Below, piece by piece: positions 1-14,400 of a stretch of 64,000 bases of DNA. The notes under the pieces are model-generated. The model was not told the origin of the DNA and did not search any database. It saw only the letters and a program-made list of their open reading frames with translations. The translations under genes and the position numbers were made by a program. How positions within the stretch are numbered: the first letter of the stretch is position 1; every line of letters starts with the position of its first letter. This DNA is from Albula goreensis. Its lineage: Eukaryota; Chordata; Actinopteri; Albuliformes; Albulidae. The stretch spans positions 15,611,501-15,675,500 of the forward strand of contig CM040745.1 of assembly GCA_022829145.1 (NCBI GenBank), in the 5' to 3' direction.

Positions 1-432
1 AAATTGGAACTGCATATGGGTGGCATTTTATCTCTTTATCTCTTGTGTGATACTGCCACTTTTTCCTGCTGTGGTGGTGAGTTGGTATGAGTTCAGTGAT
101 TGCTTGGATGATGGTGAGCAGAAGCACGGGTTGGATATTGTTGAAGGCATGTTATTACAACATTTTCTTGCTTGGCTGCTCATCAGGGTCAACTTACACA
201 GATTATATTTGCACAAAATATAAGATTATTACATCTCATTACACAGCTGGGTAAACACCTTCCTTGAGGTTCCAATGGTGATGAATTTTTGAGAGCAAAA
301 ACATTTAAGGGTTATCAATCCTAACCTTTAAACCATAAGCACATAGCGGTGAGCAGTCTAATAGACAGTTACAATTTACAACATATCTGTCCGATCTGGT
401 TGCCAGACTTCCATTGGAAACTGACCCCACCC

Positions 433-436
<4 letters not shown>

Positions 437-487
<51 letters not shown>
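437..487. repeat. (CA)n microsatellite
   Basis: About 25 uninterrupted CA units, flanked by C-rich sequence. The polyTH and polyVC frames that run through it on the two strands are repeat translations, not genes. Confidence 0.98.
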
Positions 488-489
<2 letters not shown>

Positions 490-2069
490 CACACTTAGGC
501 CTGAAGGACACGCAGAAACAGAAACTGGCAAATACTGGTTCCTCTATTTCACTCTCCCCTTCAGAATTAATGAAGACTGATTCTGGGGTCCTGTTGTCGA
601 GGTCAGCCTGGATTCGATTGACAAGTGCAATTAACACTTTCCCAAGTTCATTTCCCATCATTTTAATCTGAATTAATCAAGGACATAGAACAAGACAGAG
701 AGAGAGAGACTGCTTACAGTTACTCAATTTACATGCATAACAAGTTCTGTATAGTTTAGAGGATTGTGTTTTAGGCTAGATCTTTTAAGAAATTAGCTAT
801 ATTTTTATGAATGTGAGCAGTACTATGGGAGCTCATGGGTTTGCATGGCTTGTTTTGCATATCAAAACTGCACATCAAAATTGCTGCACCAATACCTCCC
901 TCCCTGCCCCCCAAATCTAAATATTCTCATACTTCACCAGCCACACTCAGTCTGCTTCACAGTTCCATGCTACAGAAGGAAGTCCCGTTCTTAAATCATT
1001 GTGTCACATAAACATTCAGGGTGAAATGGTATAAGGTGATTGCAGTTGAGGTTCATTGAAATTCAGCAGGGAATTTGTGAGTGTAACACAGTGGCAGGAT
1101 GCATGACAGGGGAACAGGGGAGGAGGAGGCCGAGGGGTGTATCCCTGGCTCACTTCAGATCCCCGGACATAACTTCCCGTCAACCACACCATGTGGTAAA
1201 GACAGTGGAGTGTCTGTTAGCCAATCATTGAGATTCCTCTCAGCTCCTCATCATTTGGGGGATTGAGGGGGGTTTCATAGTTAGGGGAGGGGGCTTTCCC
1301 ACTTCCATAGTGCCCATCAGCAGACATTCAGTACCAAAAAGGCAGTCTGTCATTGGTCCTGAAGGAAAGATTGGGATAAGGTTGACTGCCCACTTTAAGA
1401 AAACACCGTGACTAAAGAGGGCAGGCGTGATGGTTATGGCAAGGCATGGTATTGCCTCAAATCTCCCTCCTTTCTCTGCAGTTCACTTGGATGTGAAATG
1501 TAGAAGAGAAAGAATGAGATAACTATTGATTTATTGATTGGTTGGATGACTGATTTATTGATTGATCGACACACTTTACAAAGCTGTGGATATAATGAAA
1601 TATGGAGTTTGTACTAAAAGGCCTTGCCATGAGAGGCTTTGTGTCTACCACTGAAAAAACAAATAAATGATGAAGACATGAACACAGGGCAAATCGAAAC
1701 CAAACAGCACAAAGGAGTCTCTGCTGGAGACTCAATATCCATCGTCCTGTTTTGCCTTGAAAGACATTTTGCCTTGTCCTGTGCAGACTAGTCGATCACC
1801 TCCATGAATTATGGGTATATGTTTTTTTTATCCATCTCATGATGTGAAGTAAGGCTATTTTTGAGAACTTAGAACAGTAATAAAAGTCCTTGAGTCCATT
1901 GTGAGGAATCTTTTATGCTTGTTTGTCTTGGAGAGAATTCTGCAGTCTTGTCTCTGTTGTATAACTGCAGAGGGACTCTTTTTCTGCTGGGCTGTCCTCT
2001 TTTTTGCGAGGAGAGAAAGAGGAGCAAACAGCCTGGCTAACCATGCCAGTCATACTCCTATCTTTTGGA

Positions 2070-2070
<1 letters not shown>

Positions 2071-2105
<35 letters not shown>
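2071..2105. repeat. (ATT)n microsatellite
   Basis: Perfect trinucleotide tract of about 12 units in intron 2. Confidence 0.97.
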
Positions 2106-2759
2106 CGTTATTATATGACCGTGTTTTACTCTTTTCTCAGTAAAGCCTAATTAATGAGGAAGTAATTTAGTAATTAAAATCAGCAGGCACATCACATTCT
2201 GGGTCTGTGATGACATGACCATGAGTTGTTAATGGTTTAACCTTAATTCTATCAGGACACCTGGCTGAAAATTATATTTTACATGGGTGACATGGGGGAG
2301 AAAATGGTTAGAAAACTTAAGGGATCATACAGCCATTCAATACGGCCAGGTAAGGAGGGGCAAAACCTTTTCTGGAAATTTGACATTTTTTGGATATTGA
2401 CATTTTTCTGAAAAACTCCATCAAACAATTATATGGCTTTTGGTCAGAATTTCACATTGATTGACAGCTATCTACCATAAGTCTCATAAATATGTGGCTG
2501 CAGGTGTTATTTTGATAATGAAAACAGAGATTTATGTTAATATCTTGTTAATGAATTTCCCTGCCATTTCCTAATTACAAGGCCTCTGTCTCAATTTTAC
2601 CTAATTGCTTGTTCAAGTAATTGTTTGAGGCTATATGATATAATTAATTGGGAAAAAACTGATCTTCATTATTTAGGATCCAAAACTTCTTGAAATTTGC
2701 TGAAGGCAAACGTGATAAAATGAAACTTAAAAATATTGCCATCCAATCCACACTCCTCA

Positions 2760-2790
2760 ATATTACAGTCACTTTGCAGATGCTTGTATC
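2760..2790 (-). repeat. Possible 3' end of a V-SINE-type element
   Basis: Over about 30 bases this resembles the reverse complement of the conserved fish V-SINE tail (ATTACAG, then a GCAGA-GCT-TATC pattern). Similarity fades to the right, where the tRNA-like head would lie, so at most a truncated, decayed copy is present. The call rests on remembered consensus and could be chance. Confidence 0.3.
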
Positions 2791-4830
2791 AATTGGATTC
2801 CCCTGTTGGATATGAGCAGTAGGGCCAGACCTGGCCAGCAGTATTCCCAGAGCAGTGAGTGCATATGCAACATCACTAAAGCACTAGTGCAACATAACTG
2901 TGCAAAGAACAAATGCTTAATACAGGCAATCCATCCATAGCAAGACCATTTCCCTGTGTATATGAAAAGGAAGGAAGCTTTATTTATAAATAGTCAGTTC
3001 TCTTCAACTAAGAGAATGTGTGCTCTGCAGTAAAGCCTTCATAAATAAATGAAGACAATATGTATGTATCAAATCATGAAATGTCACTGAGGGTGTAAAA
3101 GTTAATTAGAGTTGAATTGGCCATCAGTGACTCTCTTTTCAGTCTAGCCATTAACAAGTTCTTAACTCATGGAAGCAAAATCACATTCACTGAAAATGTG
3201 GCACAACTAGAAGCAATGGAGCAAGGAGTGAAGCTTTACTGGTAGCAACAAATAAACAAAAGTAATTAGAAAAATGTTAGAGAAAGAGTGACTGCATGGT
3301 TGGGTAGTCTGGGACATTACAGGCTGTTTTCTCTCCTACTCTGGCAGATTGTATGTGGTATATGTGGTAGTTATAATAAGAGATATGTGTTATCATGTAG
3401 ATAAAGTGGAATGATCGACACCATAATGAATCCATCTTATGTTTGGTGTGGGCTGGCAGGGCATGGAGAGGCAGTGCCAGTCTGAGTGGGTCCTTGAGAC
3501 TGCTGAGCTATTCTTCATAGTTGCCTGACTGTAATTATGATTGCTTGGTCTGAGCACTCCAAACTGACCTTGTTTTACACAGTTTGAGGCAAAGAGGGTG
3601 GGGCTTTATTGTATCGAGAAAGAAAAGGCTTATTTTTCATAGCTGGTTAGATCTCTGAGCTATGCCATCATTCTTTGTTAAAATCAGTTTCACTGTGCAG
3701 TTGCATATCAGATTATTTAAAATGTGAAAAAGCAGGAGCATTCAATGATACAATAGACTGGCAGTGGTAAGTCACAATCCCAAAGCTTGAAGAAAATGGA
3801 TAGATCTGAAAACTGTCTCATTCTTATGACATAGATACACAGTTCATTTGAATTTGTGCCATTCAGCACTAGAAACATTGTTCTCAAGTAACGAGAGAAC
3901 GATCTACAAATGGGTTGGATTGCTTCGATACACAGTGGTGAATCTCTCTTGAACCCTGTACATCCCTATTGGTTTACCTTAAATAAAAGTGCTTGGTTTT
4001 CATATTCTGTTTAAATTGGAAAAATTACATCAGGTGGTGTGTGATCTAAGAATATATTTTTTTTTGTATATATCATACTGTTATCATTATACTGTCCATA
4101 AAAATATATTCTCTTTTACTTTCAACTGATTTAGAATGTTTTCTCTACAATTCATTGTGGGCCAAAGTTTAGAACAAATGTTAATGTCCTCTGTCTGTTC
4201 CAATATTAAGTCGATGTTGGATCCTCCCCATCTGCATCACAATGACTGCATTACCCACCATGCCTCACACCAAACTTCAGACTAACATGTGAATAAAGGC
4301 ATGCCCCACAGTTCTTATCCTGGGTCATTGCCAACCTTTTGTTTACCTCAGGTTATGACTAGGGACTGGTGAACTGACATTAGGTCAGTTGTTGCTTATG
4401 TCATTGCCTTTCTTTTGAGATTGGCTTCACATTCCATTCCATCTTCCCATGCATAGCAGCTTGTTGGTGTTTAAATAAGAGCTCATTAGGATTACACAGC
4501 CATTTAGCCAAGTGACATTAGGTGTAATTGTGCCATCCATCAGAGACTGTGTAATGACGCGCTCTGAGAAGCTAAATGTTGATTAGCCGTTGGCTGATTA
4601 CATCTGCAGCAGAAAGTAACGACGACAAAATCACAATCGCAAGGCAAGGAGAGGGCACCCTCTGAGCCAATGGCTGGGAGCACTGACCCACAAAAAATGG
4701 AAAAAACTGGAGGAAACTCTGGCAGAAACAAATTAACACAAACCTTTTTGTTCTGCTTCTGTAGTCAGAATGCATTTTTTGCTTTGGGTTTGTCACTGGC
4801 ATTTCTCATGCTCTCATTCAACAACCTATG

Positions 4831-4842
4831 CTCTCTCTCTCT

Positions 4843-4879
<37 letters not shown>

Positions 4880-4898
4880 TGCTGTCTCTCTCTCTCTC
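4831..4898. repeat. (CT)n-rich imperfect microsatellite
   Basis: CT repeats broken by a few substitutions (TTCTCTG, CTATCTCTTGCTG). The + strand polySL frames over it are low-complexity translations. Confidence 0.95.
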
Positions 4899-5571
4899 AA
4901 GCAACAGTGTCTTAGTCCCTTCACTATGATAATTATTACTTTATTATCTCAAACTTATTATATTTTCACCTTTTTTTCTTTACTTAGGATAAAGTGTGAG
5001 TTATTATCCTCCCAGTATTGAAGAGAAATGTGGTCTTCACAAGCTCTGAGAGTGAATAAGGGTCTGTAATATCAGAATGAATAGGGGTGTAATTAAGATA
5101 GAAAGGGGGAGTTACTCTTTTCAGTCCATTGGTGTGAATGACCAAAATTTTACTTCTTCACCAGTGAAACATTGAAAGAAGAGTTTCCAAAGCTACCCCA
5201 AGTTACAATGAATTACTTTAATTCTCATAAAGACAGAAAGACAGAATAATGTGATTGCTCTTTGGCTAATGATGCACTCCTTATATTCCTTAGGCTTGCA
5301 GTACAGTGGATAAACCTATCTTTCATATCTGTTCCCTGGGCGATAGTAGTAAAAACATGTGTGGATATTTGTGTAATCACAGCCATTCACTGTGAAATTA
5401 GTACATTGTTAGATCTTTGTAATATTTTAGAACAATACCATTTAAATATTGCAACAGCATCATTTTTTTCACTCTAGGCACAAATCTCTTCTAAAGGTCA
5501 ATTGTCTGCAGTTTTTGTTTAGTGAAATAGTATACCCTTTTAAAGGGTCCATAGCTGGAATTAATTTTGGG

Positions 5572-5752
5572 AAGCTATATAGTGTAGTGGTTAGGGACCG
5601 AACTTGTAATTCAGGTTGCAGGTTAAATTCTCAGGTAGGGCACTTTTTTGTGCCTGAATTACTGCTAGAAATACACAGCTGTGTCTAAAAATTGTAAGCA
5701 GTGGAAGTCACTGTGGTTAATGGAATCTGCAAATGCCTAAAATTAAATGCAG
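5572..5752 (+). mobile_element. Degraded tRNA-derived SINE (V-SINE type)
   Basis: The left part is a tRNA-like head: a box A-like TAGTGTAGTGG near 5580 and a box B-like GGTTAAATTC near 5621, followed by a CAGGTAGGGCACT segment familiar from fish SINEs. The right part, 5705-5750, matches in outline the conserved tail of V-SINEs (GTCACT-GTGG, then ATGGAATCTGCAAATGCC). Internal deletions and substitutions show that it is an old, inactive copy. Family assignment is from remembered consensus; presence of a tRNA-type SINE is fairly secure. Confidence 0.7.
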
Positions 5753-6783
5753 TTTAAAAAGACCTGTTTTTTGTCGGTTTTGATTTGACTCTGGCCATCT
5801 GCTATAAATCTGTTCTGACCAGTCAGTGACTGCAAGTGTTTTGATGATAGATGACCTTTCAATGAATATCAGCGCCTGGATGTTGCATTGCAAAGTCTTT
5901 TTCAGTGTGAACTATAAGCAGTGGATAGTGTGTTTAACTGCCTGAATAATAGTGCCTCTTGCTAAAATATTTAACACTGACTTGCCAGTCTGGGGATGTT
6001 TTCATACCCCTCCATTCTCTCTCTACACCTCAGTTCATCCTTCAGTATCCCTGCTGCTTCCAAAAACTGTGTGTGTGTGTGTGCGCATCACTATTTTAGA
6101 AAGGTATAATGTAGATATCACCTACCTATTTGTGTTTATGATTTTATTTGGTGCAGTTAGTAGACAAGAATTGCATGCTTGTGTGCAATGTTTGTGTATA
6201 CTGTTTGCATTTGTATGTGCGAGTGAGTGTCTGTGAGAAAGACAGAGAGACTGAGGGTTGTGGTGGTAACAGATGGGCGTCAGATTGAATCCCCCCAAAA
6301 GACTGAAGGAGACCCCCCCTGCTGCTCTAGCCAGCCACTGCTTCCCGCTCACATTATCTCAGTGGCCTGTCAGTCTGCTGCCAGAACTCCCAGCTGCGCA
6401 GTGAGCTGGATTTGCTTGCATATTTACTTCGCTAACAGTAGCACAGCTAAGAGACAGTGTCTGCTGCAGAGGTGCTTCTTTTAAATCCACTTTAAAATAG
6501 AGAATTACACTTTCCCGACTAAGACCTCTTTTATACTGTGTGTTGGGAGGCGATTTTACCCTGGCAGAAACAGCAAATATGTCATGTTGACTCCCCATCA
6601 GTCGAACATATGAATTATTTATTTTTACATCGTACTGTAACTGACTGTTTGACTGCTGGGGATTTTTATACTCTTGGATGCACCTCTGCTTAATGTCAGA
6701 TGTCTGTGGCCAACCAATGGTGCTGAACTCAACCCGACTATTGAATTTAATTATTTATTTTTAGATTTTAACATTTCCCTGCA

Positions 6784-6785
<2 letters not shown>

Positions 6786-6861
<76 letters not shown>

Positions 6862-6864
6862 TGT
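6786..6864. repeat. (TG)n microsatellite
   Basis: About 39 TG units with one A interruption near 6855. A shorter TG tract lies at 6069-6084 in the same intron. Long alternating purine-pyrimidine tracts of this kind can adopt Z-DNA. Confidence 0.98.
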
Positions 6865-8424
6865 CCTGTGAGGATTGTTAGTGATAGACTGAAGAAAAGA
6901 AGACAGGAAATATCATAGTTAGTGGTTTTCAATATACTCATTTGATCTCCATTTCCTCTTACTGGTGCTTTTCAAGACCATAAAAAAAGACTGTTGATGA
7001 AATTTAGGAAATTCAACCTGGTACGTGTGACTTGCCTCCAGAACAGCTTCCCTAGTTGTCTAAATGACAGCCTGACATTAATTTTTTTCTTTTTTTTGAG
7101 ATAGCAATGAACAGTTTTTGTTAAGACTTAATCGTGGAGGTATAGATTCACTTCTGTGGTGAGTGGAGACCAGTTCTTCAACTGCTGCCTTTGGGAACTA
7201 GCTTGTTAAATCTGATGACTGTTCCTCCTCTATAATGCAGTTTTGTGTATGCCATTATGAATTTTTAAACTGTTTCCATTATTACATTAAATTATTTTGC
7301 CATTCCTAAGACTGACACATGTTTGGGCACCAACTATTTGATCTCTCTCAAAATCTGTTCCAGTGTTAGTTTCGAAGTTCATTAAAGTTTTGATTTTACA
7401 ATGTATTTCATATTAGAGAGAGGTAGATAATATTTTGTCTACACACTGTACATTTTCCTACTTGTGTGGGCTGCCAGTGTGCACTTCTCACACACTGTCC
7501 ATTCTTTGTGTGTGGTGGGAAACCATTTTCCTTCTGATACAGCAATAAGAAAAAGGGGAAGAAGAAATGTTGAGACTGTATTGGGGAGATAAACTGACCA
7601 ATGTGGCCTTGGCAAATGTTTTATTAGCTTTTACTAGCTAATAATGTTTCATTCACTTAGCAAGGTCAGCACCTCACAAAACTGGCTAGCAGCCCCAGAG
7701 CAACAGTAACCGAATGAAGACTGATAATAAATCTGCTTCATTTGACTGAACAGCCAACCCTGGAATGTCATAATGACCAGAGACTCATGAGTGAAATACA
7801 TACCTAGGCAGTACATGCATCACCATTGCAACGTTGCATTGAGACTGACATGTAAGGAAGACATTCACTGAGACCGCTTCTCCGTCACTGTACAACCATG
7901 CCATGTGCATGTACTAACCCTGTCACGGTAAAAACAATAATGCACTAATAAATATATAAGGAAAATTGATATTTTTATAGATAAACTTGAATATATCCCC
8001 CTACAAGACGAACTCATGTTGTCTGTCATGCTGTCATTTTTTTCTTTTTTCAGATGAAATTGAGTGGTGGTTCATTCTTAATACAAATAAAGTCATAAAG
8101 GAATGGACTTCTCATTCAAAGAGCTAGAGTATTTGTTGACTGTGGTGAGAGCTTTGATTGCAATATCGCACATTATAAGTTTATTTTAAGCGGGAATTGT
8201 GGAACAGTGCAGACCAGTGATGATTCAGTTTCTGAGTCATGTACTGCTACTGTCCTATAGTGTTGAAGGATTTTGACTTCTACCTCAGAAGTTGGTTAAA
8301 GTTCCTGGACCAACATTTCTATTTTGCTCTTTTATTTTAACCCTGATTGTTTCATAAATGCATTTCATAAATGCAAAGGAATTGTTTCATAAATGCATTA
8401 TTCTGTTTAAATGTATATTTAGGA

Positions 8425-8480
8425 GTTGATTTACTAAAGGTATTAAATCACATGCAAAACTATTCCCATGCAAAAAAGGT
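8425..8480 (+). repeat. Dispersed repeat, copy A (TGATTTACTAAA family)
   Basis: This stretch starts with TGATTTACTAAA, then has GCAAAACT and ATGCAAAAA blocks in the same order and spacing as at 24873-24928 in intron 3. Two similar copies 16 kb apart suggest a degraded interspersed element, perhaps the end of a DNA transposon or MITE. I cannot name the family or find its other end. Confidence 0.45.
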
Positions 8481-11400
8481 CAGAGGTAATCAACCTATGT
8501 GTTGAAAAGAAGACTACATGCCATAAAATTGGACGATACAAGGATTCGTAAATAAACAAGTTAAATTAGACATACCTACATTCACAAAGTAGTCATGCAA
8601 ATAGAATATTTTATGTAATGTGTTTTACATTGCCAGAAAATAATTTCAGGGAATATCAAGTGCATTTTAGTATGAATGGAAAGCAGATACTAACAGACCC
8701 ACAACCTATAAGATGACAACTGTTGTAGTGAGAAAGAGACATTATAACAAACAAAGTCCACAGCATAGAGAAAAGGTATTATTCACTCGTATAAATCTTT
8801 TTTGAATGTCACAGGCAAACACTGCAGTGAGCATCACTGTGATATCCCAGTCTATGTGTTCAGGTGTGCTGTCCATGGTTCTTACTGTAGATCTTTTTCA
8901 GATCTTTTCCCATACAGCTTTTCTTTTACATGCACATGTTTCACTCTTATAACTTCAAGTTCCCGTGTCTTGAGCTTCATTTTGCATTTACATGAATTAA
9001 CGTAATGCATAATGTATACATAATTCTAATGAAGGGTTACTTCCCTTTTCAATCAAACTTCTATATCCATCCCTAGCCTGTTGTTATTGTCATTATCACA
9101 GAAATATATATTATATTGGATATCAATATTATAATATAACTTGAAATAAATAGCAATTTATATGGAAGAATGAAAATAAAATCTAAGGAAAGTAAAGCAT
9201 CCTTTGTTCTTAAAAATATAATTATAAATTTCGTGCTCATCCAATGTTTTTTCTCTGGGTTACATGCCCTGATACCTGGCTGATATGCTTTCTCAGCTAA
9301 TAATTTACTTACACATTTTTTTTATCCAATTTCAAAAGTTTGAATAGACACCCCAAACTTTTATTATCCTCAGAGAGATGATATCAAACCCAAACAATGC
9401 TTGACAGACAGGTTTTTAATTGGTGGTGTTTCTGTGTTGGGAGAGGGGGGTGTTAAATTGCTGTATATAATTACCAGAAAAACCTGTGCGAGTCTGAAAT
9501 TTCCATGTTTTGTGTGCTCTGAGGTTAAAGAAAGCCTAACGATTATGTCCATTGTCTCCATAGCTAATTTAGATGAAAAGAGTATGCTCTATTGATAAGA
9601 TTTGGAATTGGAAGAATCTTCCTTTGCACAATTTTGCTTTATTGTCTGGTATAACTCAGACACCATGTTGAAATACTAAGTTCACTGTGTGTTTATGAAA
9701 AGCTCACCGGAGAAGTTGAATGATGGAAAACTATCTCATTCATTCCTTTTGTTTCTTTAGACATGCAACATTGCCATCACTCTGAACATTTCCAGGACCC
9801 TCCTCATCAGTGGTATTGTAGAGATTTTATGGCTGGCAGTATCAGCATTTAAAGAGATGAAACAAATGTTTTCCAGGCACAAATCCACAATCACATATGC
9901 AAGCAAACACACACACACGCCTCTCTGTGTTCCAGCTTGTATTGTTTAATACCACACTACCAAACAATCATAAGGCTAGCTATACTTCACTCAGATAATA
10001 AACATTGTTGTAGTATGATATCTTTTCATTTTACTGCATTCATAAAAAATAACTTTTGTTTTGATATGAACTCTTACAAGACACATATAAGTGTACCATG
10101 TATCCCCCTGGTGGTGCCAGTCATGTTGACTGAGGTATAAAAACCATCAATGGGTTACCTTAAATGAGATTGAACATACCTACTGAGTATTGCAAACTAA
10201 CAGTGTGTCGATGCTGTATTAGCTGGTGATAAATACCAGTGCCAGCCCTTCTCCGCTATTGTGTTCCAATACTACCTGGGGCCATTCATGATTAAAACTG
10301 ACAAAGGATGGCACTGTCTACTCTGAGTGCAATTATACTCATGCAGAAATTACAAGGATGGGGAAGTGATTACTGTTAGATTAAAAGGAGAAGCAATAAG
10401 CGGCAGTTTAATTGAATAATTGCCATTCATCAAAACGCTCCCTCGATGGATTCCTCTGCTCATCAAACTGTGTGGTATTGAGCACGACGCAGACACGGCC
10501 CTGACTGCAATTAATTCACTAAATCAATTACAAAATGACTTCCGCTCAGTGAATTCCTCCTGGAGGCCCTGTCATTTCCGGGAGACGGAGAGTGCCGTAT
10601 CTCTCTATGGTTTAGGTGTTCATTGAGTCCTGTAGTGGCCTCTGTCAGCTTCTTGACAGATTCCGAAGGTTTGGGTGGTTCGCATTTTATAAAATCACAG
10701 ATATTATGCAGCCTGACAGGAGCAAAGAGCCCCTCTGGGACTACCCAAAAGCCAAACAGTTTTAATCAGTTTACCATGATATATTACCAAAATGTTGCTA
10801 TTTCTTTTTCTGTTTATTTCCCCATCTAACTGAAGGATATATGGCTTGGGAAGGTGTTGTGCTGTGGGCGGTAAACAAAGCTTTCTGGGGGAGCTAACAC
10901 TACAGTCCTGGCTTTCAAGCAAGAAAACTTTTCATAGTTAATGAGCCTATGTTTGCCAAAAATGAACACTACAGTCCTGTTTCAGCGCAGTTTGTCCATT
11001 CCACAGAGCACTCTACTTGTCCTCTTACTCTGACTGTATGGCAGGCTGAAGTGCTCTATAACTTAGAATGTTGCCTTCAGACGATCATTCCCTTTAGTTG
11101 CTCAGCCCAGTACTATACTGAGAAGAGCACTGTTTTTCAGTAGTGTTCTGTGGTGGAGATTATGGCTGCTGTTTCACAGGCAAGAGCGTTAGAGCAGTGC
11201 AGAGTTCCAGATTAATTAATGGATTCTGTTGCTTAAGAGGATCATGTGACTGATATAAGTGATCTTCAGTGTTTTTAGTGGCCCTCTACCCTTCCTGCCA
11301 TACTTCTGGGCACACACAAAATTGTGTGAAGTTCAGTGAAAGATCTACCACCCAATCGTGCTCCTGAGAGTTTTATGTAGTGAGAAGTATAAAAATTGGC

Positions 11401-14400
11401 CGGTATCTTTAGTAATACATTTGGACTCACTGAGAGCTGCTCAGTGCTCAGTGGTCAGTTTCAGTGATTTTACCACATTGGAAAGGTCTATAAGCCTAGA
11501 AGACTTTTCATGGGATATTGAAGGCTTTTGTTTTCCCAGGTGTGAGCCAGGGCAAATCTTTCTCCCCTGCTGATAATAAACAGTGTAGCTGACACAGCTG
11601 TGCTGGTGAGCCTTCCCATATCGCTTTCCTCTTTGGAGCTGAAATCCAGCCTGCGGCGGCGGGTTTCGGTAAACACGCATCTCTCTGTTTGGCACACAGA
11701 TGCACACGAGCAGACTGCTTAAGGCAGAGACTCTGACATTTATATTGCGCTGTTTCTTTGTGAGAGCACTGCAGTGCACAAAAACTCACCCTGCAGATTC
11801 TGGAAAAAAAAAGATTTTTTAAAATAAATATATAACTGCATTTCTTCTCTGCCCTGTAGAGTGCCAATAAGTTTCAGAATGCCTCAAGAAGGGACTGGTT
11901 TGTGTTTCATGAAAATAATTAAAGAATGGACGCTTTATGAGATTTCTTCTATGATGCCATCACCAGAGGACACAGCTGTAAAGCAGTATAACCACTCAAA
12001 CTGCAGGGTGCATGAGGGGAAAAAACAGCCTTATGGTAAAGTGTGTATGTAAGTGTGTGTGTGTATATATAGCTATCTTTATATATTCTAATATATACTT
12101 GCATATACCTATATTTGTTAATGTAATTTCTATTTTTGCAATTTCCTACTGTGCTTTTGGAACACATTTCCATTTGTATGATCAACAGAATGAAGACAAC
12201 AGCAATTGTTCACCCATGCCCACAAGGAGTGTGAGCTATGTTGCATGGTCAAGAGGATCCGGTCATGAGATCCAGAGCATATAGATAACGATGAAAAGTA
12301 GCACACAAGAACTTTAAAAACGCTACCATAGCATGTACTCTTCCACATTACAAGTAAAGGTATTACTACTGCTAACTTATTCAGGTAGGGTTCCTTGTTA
12401 CTTCAAAATGTGTCCTTTCAGTTTCCATTATTTGTCTACCCCTTTTGGCCTGAGTGAACCTGCTTGCACTCTGTGTCTTTTAAAAAATCTTTAAAACTCT
12501 GAGAAGTTGCAAACAAGGTTGCATGACAGCCGTGCGCACATGCCCTTAGACTGCAGCCTAATAGTTGGGCTGGTTTACTGAGGAAGCAGGGGACGAAGAA
12601 CCATTCAATCAGCATTTAGCAAAATGGAAATTTTAGTCATGAAACTTTAGGAATCCCAAGCTGTAAGTGATGTGACAGGTTGCTAGCAGAGGATAACTTC
12701 AGACAATAATTAAAAACATATTTCTATAGGTCTTGCTATCTTAAATTTTAAAGTTAGTATTACACTATAGTTAAAAAAATATTCAGCATTTTTTTAACAT
12801 TTGTTTGTGAACAGCTTCTTATTGTAATTGTAATCACAACTATGTACATCAACACTGGAAATCATCTCACATACAATTATGTTTAAAATGTAAAATATAA
12901 ATTTCATACACTCACATTAATTCACAACACATATTAATATACAGATAATAAGTCACATCTCATACCTGGTTACATTACAGCTCTCATAAATTTTAAAATT
13001 ATATCCCAGTGCTCAATAGTTCTGACTTTGGCCTCATTTAGCTTGGTGGCAGTTCTCTTCACAGTATAATAATTGAGAGCATTACATGGACATTACAGTA
13101 CAACATTACACTACAAGCTTAGATTATTACATAAATTGTATATTCACCACTACTGTATTTTTAGGACAGACAATATTTTCTGAATATGGTGGATGTCCCC
13201 TACTAGAATACTTAAGACTGTAAGTGAAACATATAGGAATCAGTCATAGCCACAAAGGTTCAGAGAGAGAGTGAAGCACATTATTGGCTGGGGCGGGGGC
13301 AGAGAAAGAAGAGGTTCTATGTACATAACCCTGATCACAAGACTTGAGAGGAAGGACAGCCACCATATGTGACAGTTCCTAATTACTGCAGTGCAGAATC
13401 AATAGCCAGCACAGCACATGTCAGTCTGTGTGATGTGATGGAAGCAGGAGGAGATTATAGATATGGGGGGCAACCATTCAGCAGACTTCTGAAGAGCCCC
13501 ATGTCCCCTTTGCCAGTTTGATTTGCTCAGCCCTTGTAAAAGAACAACAAAGGGCCCCAGCAATCAAAGGTGCTACAGAGGGAAGTGTCCTCGCCAGCTG
13601 CTTGTTGAATTCACTGTGTTGCTTCTGAATGAGGGCCATGGGGAAAGTGTTTGCAACGAGCTTCTTCACCCTGCTGAGTGACAGCGGTTGCCCCAGCTGT
13701 GCACTGTGTGTATGCTGTATTGGCTCCAGGAGAGGGGTGCCTACCAGACATGGAGATAAAGCATCACTCTGTCTGCTTCCCCAAACAGCGCTGAGGGGTT
13801 CTGCTCCACACTGCTACTTGACCAGCTGCACGAAGGCTAGAGCAACTTTCAGGTGAACCCCCAATATGCACTGGACTGGACATGCTCCAGTGGGCCAGCA
13901 ACAGATAACAGACTCATAGTGACTTAGTGACTCATCTCACCTCATGTTGGCATGCCCATTCTCGAAACCTCAGCTGCAAATAACATCTGAGGTAACAGCA
14001 CCGCAATAAATTGCAATTATAATAAGAAGCAAGCAAAGAAAAATACAATAACATTTTGTGCAATGCTTTTGCCTTTAAGATGAATGTTCCTCTATTAAAG
14101 AAGGAACAATTCTTCATAAAATAAAATTTCCTCCATGTTTTTTGTGGATGTAATTTGGACTGAATGGCACAAATGATAACCCCCCTCACCCCAGCTCAGG
14201 ATTGGGCTCAGCACAATAACATCATGGCTCAGGTGGTGTATTGTTGAGTGAAAATAAGAAAAAAACGTTTCCGACAGGTGTACAGTTATGATTAATTGTG
14301 AGAAAAGAGTGTTACAACATTTTGAAAAGAAAAAAATGTAACATTTAGCAGGAAAATGTAAAAAAAGCAATTGACTGTGCTGTACTACAGTCTGTTAGAC

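Noticed and set aside
305..671. Overlapping frames on both strands with polyCV or polyTH
   Set aside because: Translations of the CA microsatellite.
5572..5650. Functional tRNA gene
   Set aside because: Box B is degraded, no clover-leaf can be completed, and the following sequence is a SINE body and tail.
11441..11867. Three overlapping minus-strand frames of 69-119 codons
   Set aside because: Three different frames over the same DNA cannot all be real; none shows a known motif.
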